Positions 46,729 through 57,561 of a DNA stretch of 64,000 bases are shown here, one piece after another. The position numbers and the translations under genes were made by a program. The stretch is from NCBI GenBank assembly GCA_027924585.1, contig BSBM01000260.1, positions 15,265,001-15,329,000 of the forward strand, given 5' to 3'. The notes under the pieces are model-generated. The model saw nothing but the letters and a program-made list of their open reading frames with translations, was not told the DNA's origin and ran no database searches. The number at the start of each line of letters is the position of its first letter. Position 1 is the first letter of the stretch. Source of the stretch: Larix kaempferi (Eukaryota > Streptophyta > Pinopsida > Pinales > Pinaceae).

Positions 46729-47397
46729 GGGGAGTGCACTGATATGTTTTGGTAACTTTCTAAATAAAAACCAATATTATATAGAAAAATGTCTAATCTT
46801 TTTGATGAGCTCTTCAGGGGAATTGGAGCAAGAAATCCGAGCAAGAAACCTGAGCTTGATAGCAAGAAAGATGTTTACATTGGATAATTGATTACTGGAC
46901 AATCGCAGGAGCATGTAAGCCGAGCTAGATTGCTGTAGTGGAATTGAAGATTGCAGGATCAGGACAGACGCTGTGGAATCTTGGAGCAATTTACAAGCTA
47001 CCTGTTGGGAATGCATGCGATTGGAGGCATATTGTGGATGGATCGAACAGGAGATGCTTTGATGACAGCTCTAAGGTGCTTGACTGGAGATGTGCAGCTT
47101 TGAATGAGCCAGGATTTCAAACACTGTACGGATGGTTGTTTCAAGTGATGAAACTCTGTTTTGGCAACGGTCTTGAGATTGATCTGCTTGGTCGACTGTC
47201 ATTGATCAAGACAATGAAGGCTGGAATTGTAGGTGGCTGCAAGAAGTGCGTTTATGCTAGATAATCTATATTGTGAGCCAAACTGATAGATACATTATTC
47301 GATTCAGTTGGGCGGTCCTTGAACTGGTTGATGGAAAGGGGTTTACTGAGCATATATTGAAGGTTTCCGGGATCTGAGTTTTTTGCAGGGGATTGGC

Positions 47398-49002
47398 ATG
47401 ACTGAGGACGCTGTTTACACGGGTGTCGGGGTTGGTGACTGTGGGAATAAAGCTGATGGAGCGGTCTCTGCTGGGATGACTCGCTCGGGGGTTGTGTCTG
47501 GGCCCTCCATGACTGGTGGGGGGCCTGTGGGCAATTCTGGGCCCACCTTGACTGGCAGGCATAATCCTCGGTCTGGGACTTTTGCTACGGACAATTTTAT
47601 TAAAAAACCCGCTAAGATGGTCAAAGAAAGGAAGCGACAGGATCTATTGGTGCTTGGGGTGGATGTTACGATGGAAGAGGTGGAGGATCTCTCTCTCACT
47701 ACTGTGGTAGGTCATGTTCGTGGCAGAAGATATGGGCGGGGTTTTCTTCGGCGTTGGGCGGCTGAGCAGTGGAGGAATATTGTGTCATCTGTCCCTGAAG
47801 TCCGGGTATTGACGAAGGGTTGGTTTTCCTTCACTTTCTTGAACAAAGGGGTGGTCGACGCTGTTTTGAGTGGACATTGGTCGATGTTGGGAGTTCCTCT
47901 AGTCCTGCGAAGCTGGACCCCATTCTTCGACTCAACAACGGAGAAGGTTGATAAAGAACCGATATGGGTGAAGCTTCCTGGTTTTCCAATGCATCTGTGG
48001 AATGAATCTCGCTTTGCTGCGATGGGGAATTTTCTTGGAGAATATGTGTGTTCAGATTCCTCCCATCTCGTGACTGGCAAGTACACGGTGGCAAAGATAT
48101 TGGTAAATATTGATATTCGGCTGGGACTCTCTACTGAGATCAAAGTACAATCCAAGGAGGGGGACTTTGTTCAAACCCTGGATTATGTGGGTGTGCCGTT
48201 TAGGTGCCACCGCTGCCACTCACTTGGACATATGGTTGCCAGATGTCCTTTACCGTTTCGGAATTGCAAGCCACTGACCGATGAGGTAGCTGAAGTAGGT
48301 AAAGATCCAGGATCGAAGGAATACTCACAGGCAGTGGTGGAAGATGGGTGTGGGCCTGCATTTAACAGGGGGGTCATCTACGAATCTGTAGTGCCAGCGG
48401 AATTCAGTGGGAGGCAGGGATCTGAGGTTTTGCAGCCAACTTCGGCGAACATAGGTAAGGTACACATTAGGAGTGAGGAACATTTTGATGAGGGGGCTCC
48501 CTTGGGATCAGCGACTCCTACTATTTTGACTACCACCTGTTTGCAACAGCAGATACCTATATCACGACAGCGTTCAGCTGAGCGGTCCACAGGTATGTCA
48601 CATTTATCTACTGATGTTTCTGATGTTTCTGTTGCTTTGGGGGACGATGGGATTGGGTCTCCTTCTGTTGCCCATTCGGTCATTCCTTGTCCGGTAGCAC
48701 CTTGTGTGCTGACTGATGTGGATTGTGATTTCTCGACGCCCATTGTATCTACCAAACACTCTACCTGCTCTGAGGGCCGTGGTATACGTTATGCTCTTCG
48801 CAGTAGGGAGATCCCTGTTGCTGGTATGGGGGGGAAGGGGCTCCCTGAATTGGCCAATAGTGTTGGGGGGAAAGGTCGGGGCCGTAAATCCCTATTGTCT
48901 AAAGCACAAGACCGGGCAAAGGTGGATTTAGTGATGGGTACACAATCTTCTATTGAGTGGGCACTTAGAGCAGTGAAAACCCAGGATGGGGGTTTGATAT
49001 GA
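47398..49002 (+). CDS. LINE B ORF1 protein, intact, 534 aa
   Basis: The first ATG of the frame is at 47398; the frame itself opens earlier at a TTG. The N-terminal 75 residues are Gly/Ser/Thr-rich. Residues about 92-235 form the DUF4283-like nucleic-acid-binding region (VRVLTKGWFSFTFLNKGVV, WVKLPGFPMHLWNESRFA, NIDIRLGLSTEIKVQ). A complete CCHC knuckle CHRCHSLGHMVARC is at residues 270-283 with C-x2-C-x4-H-x4-C spacing. The C-terminal 250 residues are low-complexity with a basic end (GGKGRGRKSLLSKAQDRAK). The stop TGA at 49000-49002 shares ATGA with the ORF2 start. The protein is expected to coat LINE RNA in the cytoplasm. No stop or shift was found. Confidence 0.9.
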   Translation: MTEDAVYTGVGVGDCGNKADGAVSAGMTRSGVVSGPSMTGGGPVGNSGPTLTGRHNPRSGTFATDNFIKKPAKMVKERKRQDLLVLGVDVTMEEVEDLSLTTVVGHVRGRRYGRGFLRRWAAEQWRNIVSSVPEVRVLTKGWFSFTFLNKGVVDAVLSGHWSMLGVPLVLRSWTPFFDSTTEKVDKEPIWVKLPGFPMHLWNESRFAAMGNFLGEYVCSDSSHLVTGKYTVAKILVNIDIRLGLSTEIKVQSKEGDFVQTLDYVGVPFRCHRCHSLGHMVARCPLPFRNCKPLTDEVAEVGKDPGSKEYSQAVVEDGCGPAFNRGVIYESVVPAEFSGRQGSEVLQPTSANIGKVHIRSEEHFDEGAPLGSATPTILTTTCLQQQIPISRQRSAERSTGMSHLSTDVSDVSVALGDDGIGSPSVAHSVIPCPVAPCVLTDVDCDFSTPIVSTKHSTCSEGRGIRYALRSREIPVAGMGGKGLPELANSVGGKGRGRKSLLSKAQDRAKVDLVMGTQSSIEWALRAVKTQDGGLI

Positions 49003-52000
49003 AGATTATGTCCTTCAATTGTCGTGGGTTGGCGAGTCCCATCAAAAAATCGTCGCTTAGGAGGCTGGTAGACATTAATCAACCGGATGTTTTACTGCTG
49101 CAAGAAACCCTGGGTGGCAGCGAGGATGTCGTTCGGGCATTAGAAACTTTGCTTCCTGGATGGAAGTTTGTTGGAGTGGATGCTCGGGAGCGCTTTGGAG
49201 GGCTGGCCTCAGGGTGGAAAGTTAAGTGCTGCAGATGTGATTGCTCTTGGGGCATATCTTCTGGTATCGGTTTGGAAGTCTGGGATGCTGAGATTGGGAG
49301 GATGATCACGGTTCTCAATATCTACGGGCCCTATTTAAATAGGGTTGGATTCTGGGACGCCTTGTTATTTATGGATCTATTTGATGGAAGGGATGTGATT
49401 TTGGGTGGGGACTTAAATCTTTCACTGGGGACTTCTGAAGTATGGGGACCTCGGGCTGTGCCGGATACATTAGCAAATTATTTCATTCATGCTTTTGCTC
49501 GAAAGGATCTTCTCGACATTTTACCATCCAAGTTAACTCCTACTTGGAGGAATAAGAGAGCTGGGGAACATCAGGTGGCTAAAAGACTGGATAGGTTTCT
49601 GGTGGCCGAAGGGTTGGCACTGGGTGTTGATCTTGTCAGACAATGGGTAGGGTCAGGTGGGATATCTGACCACTGCCCCATCTTCCTGGAGTTACGTGGA
49701 GGTAGGAATAAACCTCCCAGCCCTTTCAAATTCAATCCTAGTTGGCTGAAGGAGGCGGATTATCTTAAGATGGTTCAGGATCTGTGGGTTCATCAACCAC
49801 TTGATTCTTTGATTCATGCAGGTGCACACTTTCAAAACAACCTTAAGCGAATCAAAGAGGCCACTATATCCTGGGCACATGATAGAAGGGCGATTGATGA
49901 TCAGACTTTGCGGGCTGCTGAGCAGAATATTGATCGGATTCTTAACAGTCGGGGAATGGGATATCTGGATGAACAGCAGAAAGGTGAGTTGGTGGAGTGG
50001 GAGAAACGCAGGAACGTGGTTCTGTGTGAGAGAGAAGAGATGTGGAGGATGAAGAGCAGGGCAATATGGCTTCAGTGTGGTGATGAGAATACAAATTTTT
50101 TTCAAGCATATGCTAAGGGGAGGAAATTCACCAACACTATATGGGAACTAACTGACGAAGGGGAACAGGTCTCCAGCTTTGAAGGCTTAGCGAAGTTGGG
50201 TGTTAAACATTTTGGTGATCTATACACTGCTCAACCTGGAGCTTCCATTGCTGAGGTTATTAAGGTGACTCAGCTTTTCCCTCGCTTTGTGGGGGATGAA
50301 GAAAATAGACAGTTAATGCAGGAGGTGTTGCCGATTGAGCTCTCGTTGGTCATGCAATCCTTTCATAAAGATAAAAGTCCGGGGCCAGATGGCTGGCCAA
50401 TAGAATTCTTCTTAGGATTCTATGACTTATTCGGGGAGGAATTATTGAATGTGGTGGAAGAATCGCGAAAGGCTGGGTTTTTCCATGGCCCCTTCAACTC
50501 CACCTTCTTAGCTCTCATTCCGAAGAAGGATAAGCCTGACTGCTTTGATGAATTCAGACCTATCTCTCTCTGCAATTGTATATATAAGATCATATCAAAG
50601 GTTATGGCGCGGAGACTCAAGAATATATTGTCACAGCATATTTCTTGTGAGCAATTTGGCTTTTTGGAAGGTCGCCAAATACATGAGGCCATTGGAGTGG
50701 CTCAGGAAGGTTTACACACACTGAAAGTGCAGAAACAGAAGGGTGCAGTGATTAAGATTGATCTCTCTAAAGCATTTGACAGGGTTAGCTGGCTATATAT
50801 CCGGATGCTTCTTACTCACCTGGGGTTCTGCTACGAATTTATTCGATGGATTATGGCCTGCATCACTACGGTTAGCTTCTCTGTACTGATCAATGGTTCG
50901 GCTAGTCCTTTCTTCCATGCGGGCAGGGGTCTACGACAGGGATGTCCACTTTCTCCGCTGCTGTTTCTTCTTGTTGCTGAAGGTCTCAGTCGTTTTATAC
51001 TGCATGCAAAAGCTGATGGTTCCTTTCGGGGAATATCCATTTCTCAGGTATTGTATATTACACACCTACTTTTTGTTGACGACATTCTGATATTCTGTGA
51101 CGGCTCGCAACAGGATATAGATAAAGTGGTGGATGGTCTACAATTATTGCAAGTTACAGCGGGTATGTTAGTGAATTTAGATAAATCTACTATCACATGC
51201 TCGAATTTAACTGAGCTGGAAATTCAACGACTGGCTAACAAACTACCTTATCAGACATTGGATATTAATGATGGATTAAAGTATCTTGGATTTCACTTGA
51301 AACCGAATGCTTATCTGAAGGCTGATTGGCACTGGTTATTAGCAAGATTGGATCAGCGACTACATGGATGGAGCCACAAATGGCTCTCTCGGGCTGGGAG
51401 GCTGGTTCTGGTCAAATCTGTTTTGGAAGCAATACCGGTGTATTGGTTGTCTCTTGCTTGGATCCCCAAAGGTGTCCTGGAGCAGATCCGACGATTGTGT
51501 TTTGCTTTTCTTTGGAAGGGGAAGAGCAAGCATCGAGCATTGGTGTGGGTAAGATGGGAAAGAATTGCTGTTCCAAAAGCTCTAGGAGGATGGGGGTTAA
51601 AGAATATTTTTATGTTTGCAAAAGCATTGGGGGCCAAAGTGTCGTGGAGACTAATCCATACACAGAGTCTCTGGACCAGAGTTGTATATCATAAATATAT
51701 TGCTCCTCTTACTCTTCTCGAATGGATCAGGCTGGGCAATAAGAGGCGGGTAAATTGCTCTGTGGTCTGGAAGGCGGTGGTGCAGCATTTCTCATTGGTC
51801 GGATCTGGATTAGTGTGGAGGATTGGCAATGGACGTTTCATCCGCATTGGGCTGGACCCCTGGGTTGGCAGTAGGGGTGCACATGTCCTCCCTGCGGTCT
51901 TGCGGACATATTTGGCTACTAGAGGCTGTCATTTTCTGGCTGACATAGCGGATTCGGGATCATCTACTCATTGGCATCAGGGGTGGATCTCTGCACAGCG

Positions 52001-53162
52001 ACTGGAGATCATTGCAGATCTGCAGGGGGTTTGGGAGGATTTTCTGAGGCTCTTAAGAACTACAAATATTCGACTGACTGATAGGGCTGATGAACTGATC
52101 TGGGATCATCATCCCTCAGGTATTTACACACCAAAAAATGGATATATCCAGTTAAATGTGGTAGTACATAACAGGGAATTGGTGTGGTGGTGGAAATATT
52201 TGTGGAAGTTAAGATGTCCGAGTAAGGCGAAATTACTCTTCTGGGCTATTCTGGAAAATAAGGCACCTACCTGGGACATCTTGCAAAAATGATTTCTCCA
52301 GGGTCCGGGGATCTGCCCTCTATGTCTGGAAGCAGAAGAAACGATTGCACATTTATTCGTTCATTGTCGATTTACACAGGCGGTCTGGGAGGATATTCGC
52401 AATCATTTGCAGTTACAGATGTGGTGGAGGGGCGAGAGCGTCCTTGCGGCTTTCCAGGAGTGGTGGACATTACACAACACAAATTCTTTACGTGCCATAC
52501 CGTGTATACTCGCCTGGGGGATCTGGATTACCAGAAATCATCACATTTTCCAAGAGCGCAGGGTACCGATCGAGACTGTCGGGGCTCAAGCTGTAGCGGT
52601 GATACAACAATACATGGTCCCTGCCCAGGCGATTAGAACACGTGCTGTGTGTGAGGGACAGATTGATAAAACATTCCCATGGGCTTATTTTGATGGATCA
52701 TCATTGGACCATGGATCGGTTTGTGGAGGGGGGGGGATTCTTTACAAAGCTGAGGATCACTATTTTCATCTGGTGGCTGGATTGGGGAGAGGATCAAATA
52801 ACTACGCTGAACTCATGTCACTTAAACTACTGATGTTATTTGCACTTGAGCAAGGCTGCCTTTCACTTCAGATTTTTGGAGATTCCATGGTTGTTATTAA
52901 CTGGGCTAAGGAGATCACAGCTTGCCATGTGATGGTACTATCACCTATCCTGGAGGAGGTGATTCGATTGAAGCAGTCTTTTAATCACATATCATTTACT
53001 CATATTTACCGGGAGAGGAATGGGATGGCTGATCAGCTCTCAAAGGATGCAACGCAGCAGGAATTAGATATTGGTATTTGGAGGATTACAATTCATTCTC
53101 CTGGAGATACTTTCAGCTATTATCATAGACCTTTTCATGAGGTTATTGAGGAACAGAATTGA
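48999..53162 (+). pseudogene. LINE B ORF2 (endonuclease, RT, zinc knuckle, RNase H), one internal stop
   Basis: The ORF2 frame has 1387 codons, broken only by TGA at 52290-52292 (codon 1098). Endonuclease: SFNCRGLASPIKK (residue 5 on), LLLQETLGG, GGDLNLSLGTSEVWGP (about 136) and ISDHCPIFLEL (about 220). Reverse transcriptase: KDKSPGPDGWPIEF (about 456), NSTFLALIPKK, EFRPISLCNCIYKI, DLSKAFDRVSW, LRQGCPLSPLLFLLVAEGL, and FVDD at 692-695 with the catalytic Asp pair. Beyond the stop: knuckle CPLCLEAEETIAHLFVHC, then RNase H with FDGSS (Asp about 1232), YAEL, FGDS and RNGMADQLSKD. The stop separates the knuckle and RNase H from an otherwise complete polymerase, so a 1097-residue endonuclease-RT could still be made. 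Confidence 0.9.
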
Positions 53163-53361
53163 GCAATAGCTCAGTTTTGGATGACAAATGATGGTTTTGT
53201 TTTCTGTTATATGTATCTTGCTATATGCGGGAACTATGGTCAGCAGTGACTTGTTTGTATGGAATAATTAGCTATGATGTCAATATGGGACAGTAAATAT
53301 GGGACAATGTAGGGAACTGAATCTACTACATGTGCAGAGTGTAATTTTGTTCATCTATTTG

Positions 53362-53400
53362 CAATAAAATTACGATTTTTTCCGAGGAAAAAAAAAAAAA
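53362..53400 (+). promoter_or_regulatory. LINE B 3' terminal T-run/A-tail hairpin
   Basis: The end CAATAAAATTACG, TTTTTTCC, GA, GG, then A13 can fold into a short hairpin directly at the A tail. LINE A (15263-15300), A2 (30232-30261), D (7584-7620), C (2727-2773, minus) and E (15764-15810, minus) have the same layout. Such ends can be the template feature recognised by the reverse transcriptase; here that is inference. Confidence 0.55.
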
Positions 53401-53605
53401 GACTCGAATAAGCCATCCAACATATAAATAAAATAAAATAAATAATTATTGGGCTTTAAGAAGCATAAGAAGCATATCCTCGAATAGGATATGCTTCTTA
53501 ATATTTAAATCTCACGAGGGCATGGTATTGGAAAGTTGTTAAATATGTTCAAAAAACTTTAAATATAAAAAAAAATTGAAGGATTTAATAAGACTCGAAT
53601 AGGCC
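53401..53605. repeat. Right TSD of LINE B, hairpin and second 108-bp flank copy
   Basis: 53401-53414 is the right TSD. 53467-53499 is a hairpin: AAGAAGCATATCCT and AGGATATGCTTCTT pair perfectly over 14 bases around the loop CGAAT. 53498-53605 repeats 46621-46728. The stretch after the TSD (ATCCA ... TTATTGGGCTTTAAGAAGCAT) recurs from 53606 on, confirming the tandem duplication. Confidence 0.85.
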
Positions 53606-54307
53606 ATCCATAATAATTATTGGGCTTTAAGAAGCATATCCTCTTTGAAGCTTTCTATATACGATTATTCATATAAGTCCTTCGGTGACACTTGTAAACC
53701 AGATAGAGCAATCCATTCCGCGCTAGGTTGACAAATAAAGGATCGTGAAAATGAATGAGTTATGCGTAATTTTATTAATTAAGAATGTATTAAACTATAT
53801 CTATATGCTTTAATTTTTCGGAAACTTAATTTGTGTATATGCTTTATTTGTCTTTTTGTTTAGATTTGGAATATGTGTGACTTAACATGGCCAGATCATA
53901 TCATATCTTATTGGTATTCATCAACCAAGCTAAATGGCTATGTTAATATATTGTGAATTTAACATTTTTAAAATTTTCAAAAAAATACAATTATATAAAC
54001 TTTATTATTTTATATCACATTTTATATTATCAAGTGTAACACTTTCACATTTCAAAAAAATTAAAAATCTATATAATTTTTTTGAAATTACAAAATATTT
54101 TTGTAATAGTTTGTCAATTTTCAAGTCCTAAAAAATTGGACATTTCTACGAAATGAAATAGCTAATCAGGGTTACATTAAATAATTTATTGATATTATTT
54201 GGATATTCGAGTTCACAGTTTGGGCGTCTAGGGTTCAATCAGAGGTTCATGCTATTTTCTATATTAAAACGAGATGACGGAATCCTCATATGGAGCTCGT
54301 AATCTTG

Positions 54308-54416
54308 GGGGCTCGCAGGCTTTTTGGTTCCTACGCATAAATTGTGGGCTCGCAGGCTTTTTGGTTCCTACGCATAAATTGTGGACTCGCAGGCTTTTTG
54401 GTTCCTACGCATAAAG
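54308..54416. repeat. 37-bp tandem repeat x3
   Basis: Three adjacent units of 37 bases, each containing CTCGCAGGCTTTTTGGTTCC and TACGCATAAA. The units are nearly identical. There are no spacers of differing sequence, so it is not a CRISPR-type array. Confidence 0.85.
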
Positions 54417-54432
54417 ATGGAATGAATCCTTC

Positions 54433-54610
54433 TTTATTTGTAGGGAAGATAAAACCATTTGCATGAGTTTTTTCTCCTTGATATATTCTCTCGGCCTTTC
54501 CTTCAACCAATCAGGATTTATTTGTGGGGAAGATAAAACCATTTGCATGAGTTTTTTCTCCTTGATATATTCTCTCGGCCTTTCCTTCAATCAATTAGGA
54601 TTTATTTGTG
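54433..54610. repeat. 84-bp tandem repeat x2
   Basis: Two units of 84 bases, each containing GAAGATAAAACCATTTGCAT and CTCTCGGCCTTTCCTTCAA, begin about 20 bases after the 37-base array. Confidence 0.85.
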
Positions 54611-55107
54611 AGTTCAAAATATCATAGTTGTTCTAAGTTTTTCTGTAGCCATAACTCAATTTCTTCACATTTTTATTATTATTTTATTATTCCTGTGTAA
54701 TTGAGTCTTAGGATTGGGGTTGTTTTAAGTGTTTTGTGGATTAATTATATTCATAAGTGTTTATATCTTAGAATTTAAGGTGGATTATCATCTATACTTT
54801 TCCTATATTAAAAGAGGACAGGACAAATGTATTGTCAAGATTAATTTTATCGGTTTTGTTCAAAATTTGAATAAACAATTAAAAATATATATATATAAAT
54901 TAACTCTTAATTGATACATAGATAATTTTAGTTTATGCATGAATAACAAGTAGTGACACATAATCCATTTAACTACAAAAAGTAACAGATAATTAAAGCA
55001 GCATAGACAACAACAGTTAATTACAACTAATAATTTAACTATTTAAAAAATTAATTATGCATAAACAAACGACAAAAAGTATGAAGGAGCTTTCATTTTC
55101 ATCGAAA

Positions 55108-56163
55108 TTATGAGGTCATTTCGTATCGGCAGAGTGGACAGCTATTGCCATAACACAACCATGTTGAAATGCATTCGGAATGGTAGACATGGCCGCACTG
55201 GAGTTGAGATGCCTCCTCACCCAATTCAAAATCATCATGGCAAACAGAGCAGGAAGAAGGGAAAATATTATTATTTAATTCATGCTCCGAAATCCTAATC
55301 TGAGGCAATGCTGGAGGGGCCAGGGCTCTGTTATGATCGATCGCTGCGTATTCAAATCTTCTAGGGGCTCTCTCTCTTAGAGCGTGAAAACCACCATCAA
55401 TTTCTTCGTCGATATCGTTTAGAGAATGTAGCCTTCTCTCCAACTCCTGATGACGACGTAATAATTCTTCTAGTGTAGGTTCTTCTTCTGTCCTCAAATG
55501 AGGAACTGCATGAGTAGCTTCAGTTTCTTGAATGTGATGATTATCATTGCTCATCTCAACAGCTTCTTCAGTTTCTTGAATCTGACTATCATTGGTCATC
55601 TCAACAGCTGGTTGAGTTTCTTGAATCTGATGATTATCATTGGTCATCTCAGTTACAGCTTGTGTTAATGCATCCAACTCTACTACAATATCTGGACGGG
55701 GGACTGTACTGTTACGATTAGTTGCAGCTAGGTTTTGGAATCTACGTCCTCTCTGCAAAACAACTCGTTGTTGCTGACGACCATTTGCTTGTGGGACTTG
55801 AACAACTCGTTGTTGCTGACGACCATTTGCTTGTGGGACTTGAAGAACTAGAGCGTGTAGCCTTGTTACTAAGTCGTCAGTAGAGCGTAATAACTGTGTT
55901 CGAAGTATAGATCGCTGATCCACTGATCGTTCCGCTATCTGATCAGAATTGAGTATCTCTGTAGCCACCTCATCATTTTCAGGAACAACAATATCTCCTC
56001 CACGAATTTCTGGCATGGCGGGATGATGAAAGCCATGCTCACTATAATTCCTTGGATCATCCTCACGGCTACTTCTACTCTGTCCATCTGACCCTCTTTC
56101 CCCTTGCCTCTCCATTTCGATATTAGATTGCTGATCGAAGAATTCGTTCGGTAAATCTTTCAT
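55108..56163 (-). CDS. RING-H2 finger protein, probable E3 ubiquitin ligase, 351 aa
   Basis: The first ATG is at 56163; an earlier apparent start is TTG. A second Met at residue 17 is an alternative. The protein is single-exon and hydrophilic with no membrane segment, so likely soluble. Residues 108-133 hold two copies of VPQANGRQQQR. Residues 172-215 hold three copies of an EMTNDNHQIQET-like unit. Residues 228-250 look like a short coiled coil (LEELLRRHQELERRL). Residues 305-345 form a C-terminal RING-H2 with CSVC, CGHVYHSEC and CPLC, spacing C-x2-C-x14-C-x-H-x2-H-x2-C-x10-C-x2-C, so all eight zinc ligands are present. Such proteins recruit an E2 and ubiquitinate targets. The target is unknown. 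It appears intact. Confidence 0.88.
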   Translation of the reverse strand: MKDLPNEFFDQQSNIEMERQGERGSDGQSRSSREDDPRNYSEHGFHHPAMPEIRGGDIVVPENDEVATEILNSDQIAERSVDQRSILRTQLLRSTDDLVTRLHALVLQVPQANGRQQQRVVQVPQANGRQQQRVVLQRGRRFQNLAATNRNSTVPRPDIVVELDALTQAVTEMTNDNHQIQETQPAVEMTNDSQIQETEEAVEMSNDNHHIQETEATHAVPHLRTEEEPTLEELLRRHQELERRLHSLNDIDEEIDGGFHALRERAPRRFEYAAIDHNRALAPPALPQIRISEHELNNNIFPSSCSVCHDDFELGEEASQLQCGHVYHSECISTWLCYGNSCPLCRYEMTS

Positions 56164-56196
56164 TGATAAAATAAAAATAAAAAACAAGATGCCTTC

Positions 56197-56206
56197 GGTT
56201 TATAGC
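56197..56206 (-). promoter_or_regulatory. TATA box candidate of the RING-H2 gene
   Basis: GCTATAAACC on the minus strand lies about 35 bases upstream of the ATG at 56163. This implies a very short leader for that ATG, or use of Met 17. The same box is kept in the duplicated promoter copy near 57085. Confidence 0.55.
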
Positions 56207-56828
56207 ACTGAGAAAAAGAAGCGCAATACTGAAGATGCATTGACGTTTATATTAATACTATTACAATAGAGTCATCGTGATGTGGATCTATTAAGAACCG
56301 ACATCAACGGTGCTGAAAAAGAGTTTTTTGAGTTTTACTATGAAAAAAATCTTATAATGATTACATAAGTATATATATATATATAAATCTTTCCACATCC
56401 ATTGACTACGAAAGTATGGTCATGTAATTATCTGAATAATAAATCCAATTAAAAGAGTACTTCTTTATGTAAAACCATAAAGTCAACCATCATTTTCCTT
56501 AAACTTTTATTTTTATGGAGGAGTATGTGTAAAACCATAAAGTCAACCATCATTTTTTCCACTTTTATTTATTTATTTATTTATTTCAGGAGGAGTGTGT
56601 GTAAAACCATAAAGTCAATCATCATTCTTATTTATGGCGGAGTATGTATAAAACCATGATAGGTGATGCAGGAGCATCGGGTCCTAGGAGAAATAGTTGA
56701 AGTTGATCGACAAGAGAAGTCGACCAAGGAGATTGTCGACAATCACTAGTGTGAGGTGAACTAGCAGTCGAAGCCAGACAGTCGAGCAGAAGTTGTTGAT
56801 ATGCGGCCGACAGGAGTAAGAGGTCAAG

Positions 56829-57045
56829 AGGAACAACAATATCTCCTCCACGAATTTCTGCCATGGCCGGATGATGAGAGCCATGGTCACTATAATTCTA
56901 TGTTGAGGAGGATGGATTTGATTCCTCACGGCTACTTCTACTCTATCCATCTGACCCTCATTCCCCTTGCCTGTCCATTTCGATAGTCACACCAAACGGG
57001 TTAGATTGCTGATCGAAGAATTCGTTCGGTAAATCTTTTATTGAT
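56829..57045 (-). pseudogene. Truncated RING-H2 gene 5' fragment
   Basis: A partial copy of the 5' coding region of the gene at 55108-56163, made by the tandem duplication. It covers residues 1 to about 60, lacks the start ATG (ATA instead), has shifts and an early stop after the MDRQGE-like segment, and ends at the duplication junction at 56829. It has no RING domain and cannot be functional. It could still be transcribed antisense to the LTR. Confidence 0.75.
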
Positions 57046-57561
57046 AAAATGAAAACGGAAAACAAGATGCGTTCAGGTTTATAGCACTGAGAAAAAGAAG
57101 CCCAATGAAAAGCTATTGAAGATGCATTGATGTTTATATTAATACTATTACAATAGAGTCATCGTGATGTGGATCTATTAAGAACCGACATCAACGGTAC
57201 TGAGAAAGAGTTTTAGTAAAAATAATAGTAAAATATGAAAAAAAAATTCATAATGATTACATACGTATATGATAAATTTGTGTATATATATATATAAAGC
57301 TATCCACATCCATTCACTAAGAAAGTATGGTCACGTAATTATCTGAATAATAAATGCAATTAAAGAGCACTTCTTTATGTAAAACCATAAAGTCAACCAT
57401 CATTTTTCTTAAACTTTTATTTTTATGGAGTATGGGTAAAACTATAAAGTCAATCGTCGTTCTTCTCCACTTTTATTTTCTTGTTTTATTTCAGGAGGAG
57501 TGTGTGTAAAACCATAAAGTCAATCATCATTCTTATTTATGGAGGAGTATGTGTAAAACCA

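Larger units (their letters stand above)
46729..53400 (+). mobile_element. LINE B, nearly intact full-length L1-type element
   Basis: A 6672-base element with a 14-bp TSD and tail of 13 A. Order: 5' untranslated region (46729-47397), ORF1 (534 codons, open), ORF2 (48999-53162, one internal stop), 3' untranslated region (53163-53387). It has far fewer lesions than LINE A, A2, C, D or E, so it is the youngest insertion of its kind here. Its proteins differ clearly from family A. Confidence 0.95.
53606..55107. other. AT-rich spacer with two tandem arrays
   Basis: Spacer between the LINE B flank and the RING gene. Apart from the two arrays at 54308-54610, no gene is recognised. Confidence 0.5.

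Noticed and set aside
46938-47264. 108-codon ORF in the LINE B 5' untranslated region
   Set aside because: It opens with GTG; the first in-frame ATG lies about 70 codons in. No domain was recognised, so it is treated as leader sequence.
47712-48155. 147-codon minus-strand ORF in LINE B
   Set aside because: Shadow of the intact ORF1 on the plus strand.
54308-54610. Possible CRISPR-like array
   Set aside because: Units are directly adjacent with no variable spacers, only two or three copies, and the host is a plant.
56164-56187. Eight extra N-terminal codons of the RING protein
   Set aside because: The apparent start is TTG, not ATG, and it lies only about 10 bases from the TATA candidate.
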